Shown piece after piece: positions 1 to 9,037 of a DNA stretch of 64,000 nt. The notes beneath the pieces were generated by a model. It was not told where the DNA came from, did no database searches, and saw only the letters and a program-made list of their open reading frames with translations. A program made the translations under genes and the position numbers. Within the stretch, counting starts at the first letter, position 1. Each line of letters starts with the position of its first letter. The DNA is from Prauserella endophytica. Its GTDB lineage: Bacteria > Actinomycetota > Actinomycetes > Mycobacteriales > Pseudonocardiaceae. The stretch covers positions 62,001 through 126,000 of the forward strand of contig NZ_SWMS01000009.1 of NCBI RefSeq assembly GCF_005146945.1, in the 5' to 3' direction.

Positions 1-2
1 TG

Positions 3-713
3 TTCCTCGGGCTGTACTTCGGGCAGGCCGCCGAGAACCTCACCGGCGGCACCTCCACGGGCCGCCCGCCCGCCGAGTTCTCACTGTTCGGCTTCCCGTT
101 CTCCAACGAAGGCGACCTGGAGATCCTCGGTGTGCCCATCCGCGCGACCGAACGGGTCTGGTACCTGTTCCTCGCCCTCACCGTCATCGCGTTCCTGCTG
201 GCGCGCGGCGCGGTCGGCGGCCGCGTCGGTCGCGCGTGGCGCGCGGTGCGGGACAACGAGCCCTCGGCCGCGGTGATGGGCGTGAGCGTCTGGCGGGCCA
301 AAGCGGGTGCGTTCGCGGTGTCCTCCGCCTACGCCGGGCTCGCCGGCGTGATGACGGTGCTCTGGTTCGACCTGCTCAAGCCCGACGAGAGCGAGTTCGG
401 CACCTACGGGATCAACGTGTCGATCGCCTACCTCGCCATGATCATCATCGGCGGCCTCGGCTCCGTTCCCGGCGCGCTCGTCGGCGCGCTGCTCGTGAAC
501 GGCCTGCCGCAGGTGCTCGCCCTCTACTCGACCGAGCTCGGCTGGTCCACGGGTACCGGCGAGCACGCGTTCACGCCCATCTTGATCAGTTCTTTCGTCT
601 ACGGCGCGGCGATCATCCTCGTCGTGCTCTTCGAGCCCGGGGGACTCGCCGCGATCGGCCGCAGGATCGCCGGTCGCCTGAGTGGGAAACAGCGGGAAAG
701 GAAAGGCACATGA
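3..713 (+). CDS. Branched-chain amino-acid ABC transporter permease, LivM type (5' truncated)
   Basis: The reading frame is open from the window edge, so the N-terminus is missing and about 236 residues are visible. They contain several hydrophobic segments and the conserved LivM region around residues 130-165 (IIIGGLGSVPGALVGALLV), ending in a basic tail. LivM is one of two membrane permeases that import Leu/Ile/Val or related small molecules. The stop overlaps the start of the binding-protein gene (ATGA), so the two are translationally coupled. Family placement is firm; the substrate is not determinable, because such systems also carry amides, urea or aromatics. Confidence 0.9.
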   Translation, partial: FLGLYFGQAAENLTGGTSTGRPPAEFSLFGFPFSNEGDLEILGVPIRATERVWYLFLALTVIAFLLARGAVGGRVGRAWRAVRDNEPSAAVMGVSVWRAKAGAFAVSSAYAGLAGVMTVLWFDLLKPDESEFGTYGINVSIAYLAMIIIGGLGSVPGALVGALLVNGLPQVLALYSTELGWSTGTGEHAFTPILISSFVYGAAIILVVLFEPGGLAAIGRRIAGRLSGKQRERKGT

Positions 714-1963
714 AGCGAATACTCGCGTTGGCGTGCGCCTCGGCGCTGGCAGTGGCCGCCTGCGGCACCAAGGGCGGCGGATCGGAGGAGACCGGAGAGG
801 GCGCGGGCGGTGTGCAGGCCGGGGTCGGCGTGACCGACTCCGAGATCACGCTCGGCGTCATGACCGACCAGACAGGTCCGTTCAAGAACCTCTCGACGGG
901 CATCACGCACGGCAACGAGCTGTGGGTGAAGGACGTCAACGCCTCCGGCGGCGTGTGCGGTAGGCAGATCAAACTGGAGATCGTCGACCACGGGTACAAG
1001 GCCGACACCGCGAAGACCCTCTACCCGCAGATCGAGCCCAAGGTCGCCGGGTTCGTCCAGGTCGTCGGCTCGCCGATCATGGCGGCGCTGAGCAGCGACC
1101 TCGAGTCCGACGAGGCGACCGTGACGCCCGCGTCCTGGTCGTCAGAGCTGCTCGGCAACCCCTACGTGATGGTGGTGGGCACGACGTACGACGTCGAGAT
1201 GATCGACGGCCTCTCCTACCTGCAGGAGCAGGGCAAGATCAAGGACGGCGACACGGTCGGGCACATCTACATCGACGGCGAGTACGGCGCCAACGGCCTG
1301 CGCGGCGCGCGGCACTACGCGCAGCAGCACGACCTGAACCTGCGCGAGGTCAAGATCACCTCCAGCGACAACGACCTCACCAACATCGTCACCGGATTCA
1401 AGGGTGAGGGGGTTAAGGCGATCCTGCTGACCACCACGCCGACCCAGACCGGTTCGGTCGCCGCAGCGAACGAGGCGCTCGGGCTCAACGTGCCGATCCT
1501 GGGCAACAACCCGACGTTCGACCCGCTGCTGCACGACAGCCCCGCCGCGGGCGCGCTCGACAAGCTGTACGTGGTGGCGAGCAGCGTGCCCTTCTCCGCC
1601 GACATCCCGAAGATGAAGGAGGTCGCGGGCAAGTACGAGAAGGCTGGCTACAGCGAGCCGCCGAACGCGGGCGTGCCGTACGGCTACGCCGTTGCCGAGG
1701 TGTGGGGTGCGGTGCTGCGCAAGGCCTGTGAGAACAAGGACCTCACGCGGGCCGGCATCCACAAGGCGCTGCAGGAGACCACGTCCGCCGACACGGGCGA
1801 CCTCGTGGCGAAGCTGGACTTCTCGCAGCCGGGCGCACCGGCGACGAGGCAGGTGTACGTCGCGCAGCCGGACGCGTCGGTGCCGGGCGGCATGAAGTAC
1901 GTCAAGCCGCTCTTCGAGTCTCCGGAGGCCAAGGACTACCAGGCTCCCCACCAGGGAGGCTGA
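710..1963 (+). CDS. ABC transporter substrate-binding lipoprotein, LivK-like
   Basis: This is a 417-residue lipoprotein. A short signal peptide is followed by the lipobox VAAC with Cys18, then a Gly/Glu linker and a type I periplasmic-binding fold (motif VTDSEITLGVMTDQTG near residue 40). It would be anchored outside the membrane and deliver substrate to the LivM-type permease just upstream. The ATG at 710 overlaps the permease stop and places the signal peptide at the N-terminus, so this start is preferred over upstream ones. The substrate is unknown. The gene ends 7 bp before a long palindrome that may act as terminator. Confidence 0.92.
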   Translation: MKRILALACASALAVAACGTKGGGSEETGEGAGGVQAGVGVTDSEITLGVMTDQTGPFKNLSTGITHGNELWVKDVNASGGVCGRQIKLEIVDHGYKADTAKTLYPQIEPKVAGFVQVVGSPIMAALSSDLESDEATVTPASWSSELLGNPYVMVVGTTYDVEMIDGLSYLQEQGKIKDGDTVGHIYIDGEYGANGLRGARHYAQQHDLNLREVKITSSDNDLTNIVTGFKGEGVKAILLTTTPTQTGSVAAANEALGLNVPILGNNPTFDPLLHDSPAAGALDKLYVVASSVPFSADIPKMKEVAGKYEKAGYSEPPNAGVPYGYAVAEVWGAVLRKACENKDLTRAGIHKALQETTSADTGDLVAKLDFSQPGAPATRQVYVAQPDASVPGGMKYVKPLFESPEAKDYQAPHQGG

Positions 1964-1969
1964 CCTGAT

Positions 1970-2039
1970 GCGGTGAAGGCCACCTTCGCTGCGCCCGCCG
2001 CTGCGTTCGATCCCACGCAGCGCTGGTGGCCTTCACCGC
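1970..2039. repeat. Dispersed palindrome family A, copy 1
   Basis: Inverted repeat with 15-nt perfect arms: GCGGTGAAGGCCACC at 1970-1984 and its complement at 2025-2039, separated by a GC-rich centre that includes GCTGCG/CGCAGC. The arms match those of copies at 7466, 25988, 34418 and 45439. It follows a stop codon and may serve as a transcription terminator. Confidence 0.85.
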
Positions 2040-2114
2040 GGGCGGGATTCCATCTGCCGGAAAGGGGGCTGTTCGGCTGTTGATGGGGTCGGCACGACGT
2101 GTGAGGATTCGGCA

Positions 2115-3236
2115 ATGAGTCAGCGTTCGACACCTCCGTTTCGCGCCGACCACGTAGGCAGCCTGTTGCGGCCCGCCGAGTTGCACCGCGCTCGCGAACA
2201 GGCCGCGCGGGGCGCCATCACTCGCGACGAACTCAAGGCCGTCGAGGACGACGCCATCCGCCGCGTCGTCGACCTCCAGCGCAAGGTGGGCCTGCGGTCC
2301 GCCACCGACGGGGAGTTCCGGCGCGCCTCGTGGCACATGGACTTCATCTATCAGCTCGACGGCATCTCGCAGAGCGACGAGCGCCTGCACGTCAAGTTCC
2401 ACAACGCCGCGGGGGACCTGGAGTTCAGCCCGCCTGGCCTGCAGGTGGACGGCAAGGTCGGCCTGAGCGGGACGATCTTCGGCGAGCACTTCTCGTACCT
2501 GAAGTCCATTGTGGACCCCGGGGTGACGCCGAAGCTGACCATCCCCTCGCCCAGCATGGTCTACTACCGCGGCGGCAGGCACGCCGTCGACGAGCACGTC
2601 TACCCCGACCTGGAGGACTTCTTCGCCGACCTCGGCAACGCCTACGCGGCACAGGTCAAAGGCGTCGGCGAGCTCGGCTGCACCTACCTCCAGCTCGACG
2701 ACACCAGCCTCGCCTACCTCAACGACCCCAAGCAGCGTGAGCTGGTCGCGCGCATGGGCGGCGACCCGGAAACCCTGCACCTGCGCAACATCAAGACGAT
2801 GAACGCGGCCATCGCGGGCAAACCGGAGGGCATGACGATCACGACGCACCTGTGCCGGGGCAACTTCCGCTCGTCGTGGGCGGCGGAGGGCAGCTACGAC
2901 TTCGTCGCCGAGGCGCTGTTCAACGAGCTGAACGTGGACGGCTACTTCCTGGAGTTCGACGACGAGCGCTCCGGCGGCTTCGAGCCGTTGCGGTTCGTGC
3001 CGAAGGGCAAGTACGTGGTGCTGGGCCTGGTGACCACCAAACGCGGCGAGCTGGAGCCGATGGAGTCGCTGGAGCGGCGCATCGAGCAGGCGGCGAAGTT
3101 CGTCGACATCGACCAGCTGTGCCTCTCGCCGCAGTGCGGGTTCTCCTCCACGGAGGAGGGCAACGACCTCACGGAGGAGCAGGAGATCCGCAAGCTGGAG
3201 CGGATCGTGGAGACGGCCGCGAAGGTGTGGGGGTAG
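2115..3236 (+). CDS. Cobalamin-independent methionine synthase-like methyltransferase (MetE C-terminal family)
   Basis: The 373-residue protein resembles the C-terminal catalytic half of MetE and stand-alone YxjG/YxjH-type proteins. It begins with FRADHVGSLLRP, carries DGEFRR, and has HLCRGNF near residue 240 and LSPQCGF near residue 334, which supply the His/Cys and Cys zinc ligands expected of this family. Members transfer methyl groups to thiols such as homocysteine; the exact methyl donor is not evident. The ATG at 2115 lies 75 bp after the family A palindrome. It is separate from the transporter upstream and convergent with trkA. Confidence 0.88.
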   Translation: MSQRSTPPFRADHVGSLLRPAELHRAREQAARGAITRDELKAVEDDAIRRVVDLQRKVGLRSATDGEFRRASWHMDFIYQLDGISQSDERLHVKFHNAAGDLEFSPPGLQVDGKVGLSGTIFGEHFSYLKSIVDPGVTPKLTIPSPSMVYYRGGRHAVDEHVYPDLEDFFADLGNAYAAQVKGVGELGCTYLQLDDTSLAYLNDPKQRELVARMGGDPETLHLRNIKTMNAAIAGKPEGMTITTHLCRGNFRSSWAAEGSYDFVAEALFNELNVDGYFLEFDDERSGGFEPLRFVPKGKYVVLGLVTTKRGELEPMESLERRIEQAAKFVDIDQLCLSPQCGFSSTEEGNDLTEEQEIRKLERIVETAAKVWG

Positions 3237-3239
3237 CCA

Positions 3240-3905
3240 TCAGGTCAGGTCCGCGAACGTCTCCACCTCGTCGCGGCGGCCCGCGACCACGAGGATGTCG
3301 TGCGGGTGGATGACCGTCTCCGGCGTGGCGTAGGTGAACTCGCTGCCGGGCCGCTTGATCCCGACCACGGTGACGCCGTACTTGCTGCGCAGCCTCGTCT
3401 CCCCGAGCGGTTTGCCGAGCGCCTCCGCCGGAGCGGTCGTCTTCACGATCGCGTAGTCGTCCTCGAACTCGATGTAGTCCAGCATCCGCCCGGTCACCAG
3501 GTGCGCGACGCGCTCGCCCATGTCGTGCTCCGGCAGCACGACATGGTGGGCGCCGACGCGTTCGAGGATGCGCCCGTGCTGGCGGCTGACCGCCTTGGCC
3601 CAGATGTGCGGGATGCCGAAGTCCGCGAGCAGTGACGTCGTGAGGATGCTCGCCTCGACCTCGGTGCCGATGCCCACCACGGCGCGCTCGAACTCGGGCA
3701 CGCCGAGCTGCGTCATGGCGTCGACATCGGTGGTGTCGGCCACGGCGGCGTGGGTGAGCTCGTCGGCGTGCTTCTGCACCAGCTTGGGGTCGCTGTCGAT
3801 GCCGAGCACCTCGCAGCCGCCCCTGACGAGCTCCATCGCCAGCGAGCTGCCGAACCGGCCGAGCCCGATGACGACGACGCGGCGACCCTGGTTGCGGTTA
3901 GCCAA
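3240..3905 (-). CDS. TrkA/KtrA-type potassium channel regulatory subunit
   Basis: A 221-residue cytosolic protein with an N-terminal RCK/Rossmann domain (GLGRFGSSLA, nucleotide-binding GxGxxG, residues 14-23) and a C-terminal TrkA-C domain from about residue 140. It binds NAD(H) or ATP/ADP and gates the membrane subunit encoded immediately upstream. The start is TTG at 3905, which overlaps the last 8 bp of trkH, so the two are made as one translationally coupled unit. The gene stops 3 bp from the convergent MetE-like gene. Confidence 0.93.
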   Translation of the reverse strand: MANRNQGRRVVVIGLGRFGSSLAMELVRGGCEVLGIDSDPKLVQKHADELTHAAVADTTDVDAMTQLGVPEFERAVVGIGTEVEASILTTSLLADFGIPHIWAKAVSRQHGRILERVGAHHVVLPEHDMGERVAHLVTGRMLDYIEFEDDYAIVKTTAPAEALGKPLGETRLRSKYGVTVVGIKRPGSEFTYATPETVIHPHDILVVAGRRDEVETFADLT

Positions 3906-5274
3906 CGATGGGCCTCTCTTCCGGTAGTTCGTAGCGCCGCGACCGTTCGCGCAGGGCGAGTGCCGAGGCGAGGGTGATCGGCCCCACGCGGCCGAGGAAC
4001 ATCAGCAGCACGAGCACCAGATGGCCTGCCGAGCCCACGTCCGCGGTGATTCCGGTCGACATCCCCACGGTGGCGAACGCCGAGATCACCTCGAAGAGTA
4101 CGACTTCCAGCCGGTACTGGGTGAGCGTGAGCAGGACCAGCGTGCCCGCCACGACGGCGCCGACGCTGAGCAGCGCGACGGCGAGCGCCTGCCGCTGCGT
4201 GCTGGCCGCGAGCCTGCGGCCCATGACGTGAACGGAGGGCTCACCGCGGATCTCGGCGTAGATCACGAACGCCAGCAACGCGAACGTGGTCACCTTGATG
4301 CCGCCGGCGGTGCCCGCGCTGCCGCCACCGATGAACATGAGAATGCTGTTGACGAGCAGTGTTCCGGACTCCAGCTGGCCGACATCGACGCTGTTGAAGC
4401 CGGCCGTCCGCGGCATGACGCCGTGGAAGAAGCCCGCGATCAGTTTGCCACCGGGGCCGAACCGGCCGAGTGTCTCCGGGTTGTTCCATTCGGCGATCGT
4501 GATCACGACGAACCCGACGAGCAGCAGCAGCCCCGAGGTGAGCACCGTGATCTTGGTGTGCAGCGACCAGCGCCGCCTGCCTCGCTCCCGGCGCCGGTGT
4601 CGCCAGATCTCCAGCCACACCGGGAAGCCCAGCCCGCCGGCCAGCACCGCGATGGAAATCGGTACGCAGATCCACGCGTCGGTGGCGAACCGGGTGAGGC
4701 TGTCGGTGTAGAGCGCGAATCCGGCGTTGTTGAAAGCCGACACCGCGTGGAAGACGCCGTGGTAGAGCGCCCTGCCCGGGCCGTAGTCGTAGCCGATCGC
4801 GAACCGCGCGGCGAGCACGAGGCTGGTCACGAGCTCGAACGTCAGGCTCACGAGCACGACACCGCGCACGACGCGCCGCACATCGCCGAGGTCGAGCGCC
4901 TTCGTCTCGGCCTGCGCCGTGAGCTGCATCCGCAGCCCGAACCGGCGCGAAACCAGCAGACCGAGCAGCGAGGCGATGGTCATGATGCCGAGGCCACCCG
5001 CCTGGATGAGGCCGAGGATCACCAGCTCGCCGAACGCCGACCAGTAGGTGGGCGTGTCCACGACGGCGAGGCCCGTCACGCAGGTAGCGGAGGTGGCGGT
5101 GAACAGCGCTGTGACGAAATCCGTGCGCGTGCCGTTCTCAGCCGCTGCGGGCAGCATGAGCAGCACGGTGCCCAACGCCACCACGCCCGCGAACGCCAGC
5201 ACCACGATCCGCGCGGGGTGCCGCCAAGTGGATAGGAACCGGCGAACCCGCCGCCGGCCCGAGACTCCGGCCAC
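3898..5274 (-). CDS. TrkH/KtrB family potassium transporter, membrane subunit
   Basis: A 458-residue integral membrane protein with about ten hydrophobic segments. Four pore-loop motifs typical of TrkH/KtrB selectivity filters are visible: TCVTGL, NNAGF, TAGFN and TVGMSTG. It forms the K+ conducting subunit working with the TrkA-type protein that overlaps its 3' end. The GTG start at 5274 gives a basic N-terminus (GRRRVRRF) before the first membrane helix. It is divergent from the IclR gene, with a short shared upstream region. Confidence 0.93.
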   Translation of the reverse strand: MAGVSGRRRVRRFLSTWRHPARIVVLAFAGVVALGTVLLMLPAAAENGTRTDFVTALFTATSATCVTGLAVVDTPTYWSAFGELVILGLIQAGGLGIMTIASLLGLLVSRRFGLRMQLTAQAETKALDLGDVRRVVRGVVLVSLTFELVTSLVLAARFAIGYDYGPGRALYHGVFHAVSAFNNAGFALYTDSLTRFATDAWICVPISIAVLAGGLGFPVWLEIWRHRRRERGRRRWSLHTKITVLTSGLLLLVGFVVITIAEWNNPETLGRFGPGGKLIAGFFHGVMPRTAGFNSVDVGQLESGTLLVNSILMFIGGGSAGTAGGIKVTTFALLAFVIYAEIRGEPSVHVMGRRLAASTQRQALAVALLSVGAVVAGTLVLLTLTQYRLEVVLFEVISAFATVGMSTGITADVGSAGHLVLVLLMFLGRVGPITLASALALRERSRRYELPEERPIVG

Positions 5275-5373
5275 CGGACACTCCGTTCATTGATCACCCT
5301 CGGCGCCAAGCTAACCAGTTCCGGCCCCTGCCGCGCGGTTGCATCGGCGAGCCCGACGAAGTTGGCTGAGGGT

Positions 5374-6171
5374 GTGCGGCACAACGCAGGGGTCTCACCG
5401 ACAGTGGTCGGTCGTGTGCTCGGCGTGCTCGACGCCTTCAGTGCCGAGCACCCAGTCCTCACCCTGTCCGAGTTGAGCCGCCGTGCGGGGCTGCCGCTTT
5501 CGACCACACACCGGCTGGTGCGCGAGCTCACCGAGCGCGGTGCCCTCGAACGCGACGCCGACGGCCGGTACCGCATCGGCCTGTGGCTGTGGGAGGTCGC
5601 CTCGCTCGCCCCGCACGGGGCGGGGCTGCGGGAGAGCGCGATGCCGTTCCTCGAGGACCTCTACGAGGCCACCCACCAGCATGTGCAACTCGCGGTGCTC
5701 GACGGGTCCGAGGTCGTGTACGTGGAGCGGATCTCCGGCCGCAACGCGGTCAGGATCCAGTCGCGGGTCGGGGGCAGGCTGCCCGTGCACGCCACGGGTG
5801 TCGGGCTGGTGCTGCTCGCCTTCGCCGTGCCGGAGTGGCAGGAACGGGTGCTCGCCTCGCCGCTCAAGCGCTTCTCGCCGAGGACGATCGCGTCGCCGGC
5901 CGAGCTGCGCCGCGTGCTCGCCAACGTCCGCCGCGACGGTTATGCGATCAGCGACGGGCAGATCGAGCCGGAGGTGCTGTCGGTCGCGGCTCCCGTCTAC
6001 GGCGAGCAGGACACCGTGGTGGCCGCGTTGTCGATCGTCGTGCCGTCGGAGGGCACCGATCCGCGCACGCTCGTGCCCGCCGTCCGGGCGGCGGCGAGGG
6101 GCATCTCGCGGGCGCTCGGGGCGCCGAGGGCGGTTCGGGTCTCGGGCGGCGCGCACTGGGAGACCCTTTGA
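5374..6171 (+). CDS. IclR-family transcriptional regulator, probable PobR-type
   Basis: The N-terminal winged helix (LSELSRRAGLPLSTTHRLV) is followed by the IclR ligand domain (YVERISGRNAVR, GRLPVHATGVG). Regulators of this family control aromatic-acid catabolism. Its position directly before a 4-hydroxybenzoate hydroxylase gene, with an inverted repeat between them, suggests it controls pobA. The start is uncertain: GTG 5374 gives 265 residues, while in-frame TTG codons at 5362 and 5290 give longer forms and none has a strong ribosome site. Confidence 0.88.
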   Translation: MRHNAGVSPTVVGRVLGVLDAFSAEHPVLTLSELSRRAGLPLSTTHRLVRELTERGALERDADGRYRIGLWLWEVASLAPHGAGLRESAMPFLEDLYEATHQHVQLAVLDGSEVVYVERISGRNAVRIQSRVGGRLPVHATGVGLVLLAFAVPEWQERVLASPLKRFSPRTIASPAELRRVLANVRRDGYAISDGQIEPEVLSVAAPVYGEQDTVVAALSIVVPSEGTDPRTLVPAVRAAARGISRALGAPRAVRVSGGAHWETL

Positions 6172-6173
6172 AA

Positions 6174-6194
6174 GGCTTCCGCTCAATGGAAGCC
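6174..6194. promoter_or_regulatory. Inverted repeat, candidate IclR-family operator for pobA
   Basis: GGCTTCC at 6174-6180 and GGAAGCC at 6188-6194 are separated by 7 nt and sit 71 bp before the pobA start. Its TTCCG-N5-TGGAA core resembles TTCC/GGAA-type operators described for IclR-family proteins. The regulator gene ends 3 bp upstream. Confidence 0.5.
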
Positions 6195-6265
6195 CTGGTG
6201 GTTCCGAGCCGGGTGCACGGCGCACGCTTGGTCGCGGCAACGGCAATGACGACGTGGAGGCATCG

Positions 6266-7444
6266 GTGACGGACACCCAGGTGGGCATCATCGGAGCGGG
6301 ACCGGCCGGCCTGGTCCTGTCGTACCTGCTGCACCTCGAGGGCATCGACGCGGTGGTGCTCGAGGCGCGCAGCCGCGAGTACGTGGAGAAGCGGGTGCGG
6401 GCAGGCGTGTGCGAGCAACCGACCGTCGAGCTGCTGCGCGAGCTCGGCGTCGGCGATCGGATGGCGGCCGAGGGGCTTCCGCACCACGGGCTGTCGCTGC
6501 GCTTCGACGGCGCCGACCACCGCATCGACCTCACCGCGCTCACCGGCAAGGCGATCACCGTCTACGGCCAGCAGGAGATCGTCAAGGACCTCATCGCGGC
6601 GCACGTCGGCAAGGGGCTGCCCATCGAGTTCGAGGTGTCCGATGTGGAACTGCACGACCTCGACACCGAGTCGCCGCGCGTGACCTACCGTGACGCCGAT
6701 GGCAACGCGCGCGAACTGAACTGCGCCGTGATCGCGGGCTGCGACGGCTTCCACGGCGTGTCGAGGCCGTCGATCCCGGCCGCCGAGCTGACCGCCTACG
6801 ACCACCAGTACCCGTTCGCCTGGCTCGGCGTGCTCGCGCGGACGCCGCCCTCGCACGAGGAGCTGATCTACACCCACCACGAGCGCGGTTTCGCTCTGCA
6901 CAGCATGCGCTCGCCGGAGATCACCCGGCTCTACCTCCAGGTCGATCCCGCCGAGCGGATCGAGAACTGGTCCGACGACCGGATCTGGGCAGAGCTGGAA
7001 CAGCGGCTGGAGACGAACGAGGGCTTCTCGCTGCGCGAGGGACCGGTGCTGGAGAAGAGCATCACGCCGATGCGCAGCTTCGTGGTGGAGCCCATGCAGT
7101 ACGGCAGGTTGTTCCTCGCGGGCGACGCCGCGCACATCGTGCCGCCGACCGGCGCCAAGGGCATGAACCTCGCGATCGCCGACGTACGCAACCTCTCCCG
7201 TGCGCTTAAGGCACTGTTGCGGGACAAGGACGGCGAGCTCGCGTTGTCCTACTCGGACCGCTGCCTGCGCCGTGTCTGGCGGGCCGAGCACTTCTCCTGG
7301 TACATGACGTCGATGCTGCACACCGACCCGAACGCCGACGCGTTCCAGCGCCGGCTCCAGCTGTCGCAGCTGCGGTACACGGCGTCGTCCACCGCAGCCG
7401 CGACCAGCCTGGCCGAGAACTACGTGGGCCTGCCCTTCGAGTGA
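6266..7444 (+). CDS. pobA: 4-hydroxybenzoate 3-monooxygenase
   Basis: A 392-residue FAD-dependent hydroxylase, close to the usual PobA length of about 394. It shows the FAD-binding GAGPAG motif near residue 10, a second FAD/NAD(P)H region around CDGFHG, and GDAAHIVPPTGAKGMN near residue 288. It converts 4-hydroxybenzoate to protocatechuate using NAD(P)H and O2, feeding the beta-ketoadipate pathway. The GTG at 6266 is preceded by GGAGG at good spacing. The pca genes that would continue the pathway are not in the window. Confidence 0.93.
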   Translation: MTDTQVGIIGAGPAGLVLSYLLHLEGIDAVVLEARSREYVEKRVRAGVCEQPTVELLRELGVGDRMAAEGLPHHGLSLRFDGADHRIDLTALTGKAITVYGQQEIVKDLIAAHVGKGLPIEFEVSDVELHDLDTESPRVTYRDADGNARELNCAVIAGCDGFHGVSRPSIPAAELTAYDHQYPFAWLGVLARTPPSHEELIYTHHERGFALHSMRSPEITRLYLQVDPAERIENWSDDRIWAELEQRLETNEGFSLREGPVLEKSITPMRSFVVEPMQYGRLFLAGDAAHIVPPTGAKGMNLAIADVRNLSRALKALLRDKDGELALSYSDRCLRRVWRAEHFSWYMTSMLHTDPNADAFQRRLQLSQLRYTASSTAAATSLAENYVGLPFE

Positions 7445-7465
7445 GCCACCCCCTCGGCCCCGGCT

Positions 7466-7518
7466 GCAGTGAAGGCCACCTTCCCTGCGTTCAACGCAGG
7501 GAAGGTGGCCTTCACTGC
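7466..7518. repeat. Dispersed palindrome family A, copy 2
   Basis: Perfect 26-bp inverted repeat (arms 7466-7491 and 7493-7518) with one central base, containing GCAGTGAAGGCCACC and its complement. It occupies the gap between the convergent genes pobA and gnd, 21 bp after the pobA stop and 13 bp before the gnd stop, where it could terminate both. Confidence 0.93.
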
Positions 7519-7531
7519 GGTTGGGGGAGGA

Positions 7532-8971
7532 TCAGGCCGGGCGCTCCGGGCGGGCGCCGGTGGCCCACTCGGTGTGGAAGGAGCCCTCACGATCGACTCG
7601 GCGGTAGGTGTGGGCGCCGAAGTAGTCCCGCTGGCCCTGGACGAGCGCCGCGGGCAGGCGGTCGGCCCGCAGCCCGTCGTAGTACGCCAGCGCCGTGGAG
7701 AAGCCCGGCGTCGGGATGCCGAGACACACCGCGGTCGAGACCACCGAGCGCCACGCGTCCTGCGCGTCCTCGACGGCCTTGCGGAAGTCGCCGCTCGTGA
7801 GCAGCGTCGGCAGCCCTGGCTCGGCCTCGAAGGCGGCGCGGATGTCGTCGAGGAACTTCGCGCGGATGATGCAGCCGCCTCGCCACAGCGAGGCGACCGA
7901 GCCGAGGTCGACGTTCCAGCCGTACTCGGCGCTGCCCGCCTGGATCTGGTTGAAGCCCTGCGCGTAGGCGACGACCTTCGACGCGTACAGCGCCTGCTCC
8001 ACGTCGTCGGCGAAGCGCTCGGCGTCGCTGCCCGACAGCGGCGTGCGCGACGGTCCGGCGAGCCCCTTGGTCGCGGCGCGCAGGTTCGCGTGGCCGGAAA
8101 GGGAACGCGCGAACGTCGCCTCCGCGATGCCGGTGATCGGGATGCCGAGGTCGAGTCCGATTTGGACCGTCCAGCGGCCGGTTCCCTTCTGCTCGGCCTG
8201 GTCGAGCACCACGTCGACGAACGGCTTGCCGGTGGCGGCGTCGGTGTGGGCGAGCACCTCGGCGGTGATCTCGATGAGGTACGAGTCGAGCCGCCCGGTG
8301 TTCCAGGTGCGGAAGATCTCCGCGATCTGTGCGGGCTCGTAGCCGAGCGCGCCGCGCAGGAGGTCGAAGGACTCGGCGATCAGCTGCATGTCGGCGTACT
8401 CGATGCCGTTGTGCACCATCTTCACGAAGTGCCCGGCGCCGTCGGGTCCGATGTGGGCGCAGCATGGCGTGCCGTCGACCTTGGCCGCGATGTCCTCCAG
8501 CAGCGGGCCCAGCGACTCGTAGGACTCCTTCGAGCCGCCCGGCATGATGCTCGGCCCGTGCAGCGCGCCCTCCTCGCCGCCGGAGACGCCGGTGCCGACG
8601 AAGTGCAGCCCGCGCTCACGCAGCGCCGCCTCGCGCCTGCGGGTGTCGGCGAAGTGCGCGTTGCCGGCGTCGACGATCACGTCACCGGGCTCCAGCAGCT
8701 CGGCGAACTCGTCGATCACGGCGTCCGTGGGCGCACCGGCCTTGACCATCACGACCACCTGCCGTGGCCGCTCCAGCGCGTCGACGAACTCCCTCGCCGA
8801 GTGCGCCGGGATGAATTCACCCTCGGAGCCGAACTGCTCCACCAGCTCGCGGGTGCGTTGCTCCGAACGGTTGTGCAGCGCGACGGTGTGCCCGTGCCGG
8901 GCCAGGTTCCGTGCCAGGTTCCGGCCCATCACCGCGAGGCCGGTGACGCCGATGCTCGCCTTCTTGGTCAT
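7532..8971 (-). CDS. gnd: 6-phosphogluconate dehydrogenase, decarboxylating
   Basis: A 479-residue enzyme of the oxidative pentose phosphate pathway that oxidises 6-phosphogluconate to ribulose 5-phosphate, CO2 and NADPH. The N-terminal Rossmann motif GLAVMGRNLA (residues 10-19), the substrate region GTGVSGGEEGA and the KMVHNGIEY motif are all present, followed by the all-helical C-terminal domain. The ATG at 8971 directly precedes TKKASIGV, the normal start of the family. Upstream in-frame sequence to 9418 lies over another gene and is not coding. Confidence 0.96.
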   Translation of the reverse strand: MTKKASIGVTGLAVMGRNLARNLARHGHTVALHNRSEQRTRELVEQFGSEGEFIPAHSAREFVDALERPRQVVVMVKAGAPTDAVIDEFAELLEPGDVIVDAGNAHFADTRRREAALRERGLHFVGTGVSGGEEGALHGPSIMPGGSKESYESLGPLLEDIAAKVDGTPCCAHIGPDGAGHFVKMVHNGIEYADMQLIAESFDLLRGALGYEPAQIAEIFRTWNTGRLDSYLIEITAEVLAHTDAATGKPFVDVVLDQAEQKGTGRWTVQIGLDLGIPITGIAEATFARSLSGHANLRAATKGLAGPSRTPLSGSDAERFADDVEQALYASKVVAYAQGFNQIQAGSAEYGWNVDLGSVASLWRGGCIIRAKFLDDIRAAFEAEPGLPTLLTSGDFRKAVEDAQDAWRSVVSTAVCLGIPTPGFSTALAYYDGLRADRLPAALVQGQRDYFGAHTYRRVDREGSFHTEWATGARPERPA

Positions 8972-9037
8972 GACCTGCACCCTACGCCGGAGAGGCGATT
9001 TCGAGTTGGGCGCCGAAAACGGTAACGTCGAGGCGCC

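Noticed and set aside
4021-5235. 404-codon plus-strand frame over trkH
   Set aside because: Product is dominated by Arg, Gly, His, Glu and Asp, without motifs, antisense to a well-supported TrkH gene.
7469-9025. 518-codon plus-strand frame over gnd
   Set aside because: It lies antisense to a clear 6-phosphogluconate dehydrogenase, has no recognisable motif and starts within a palindrome.
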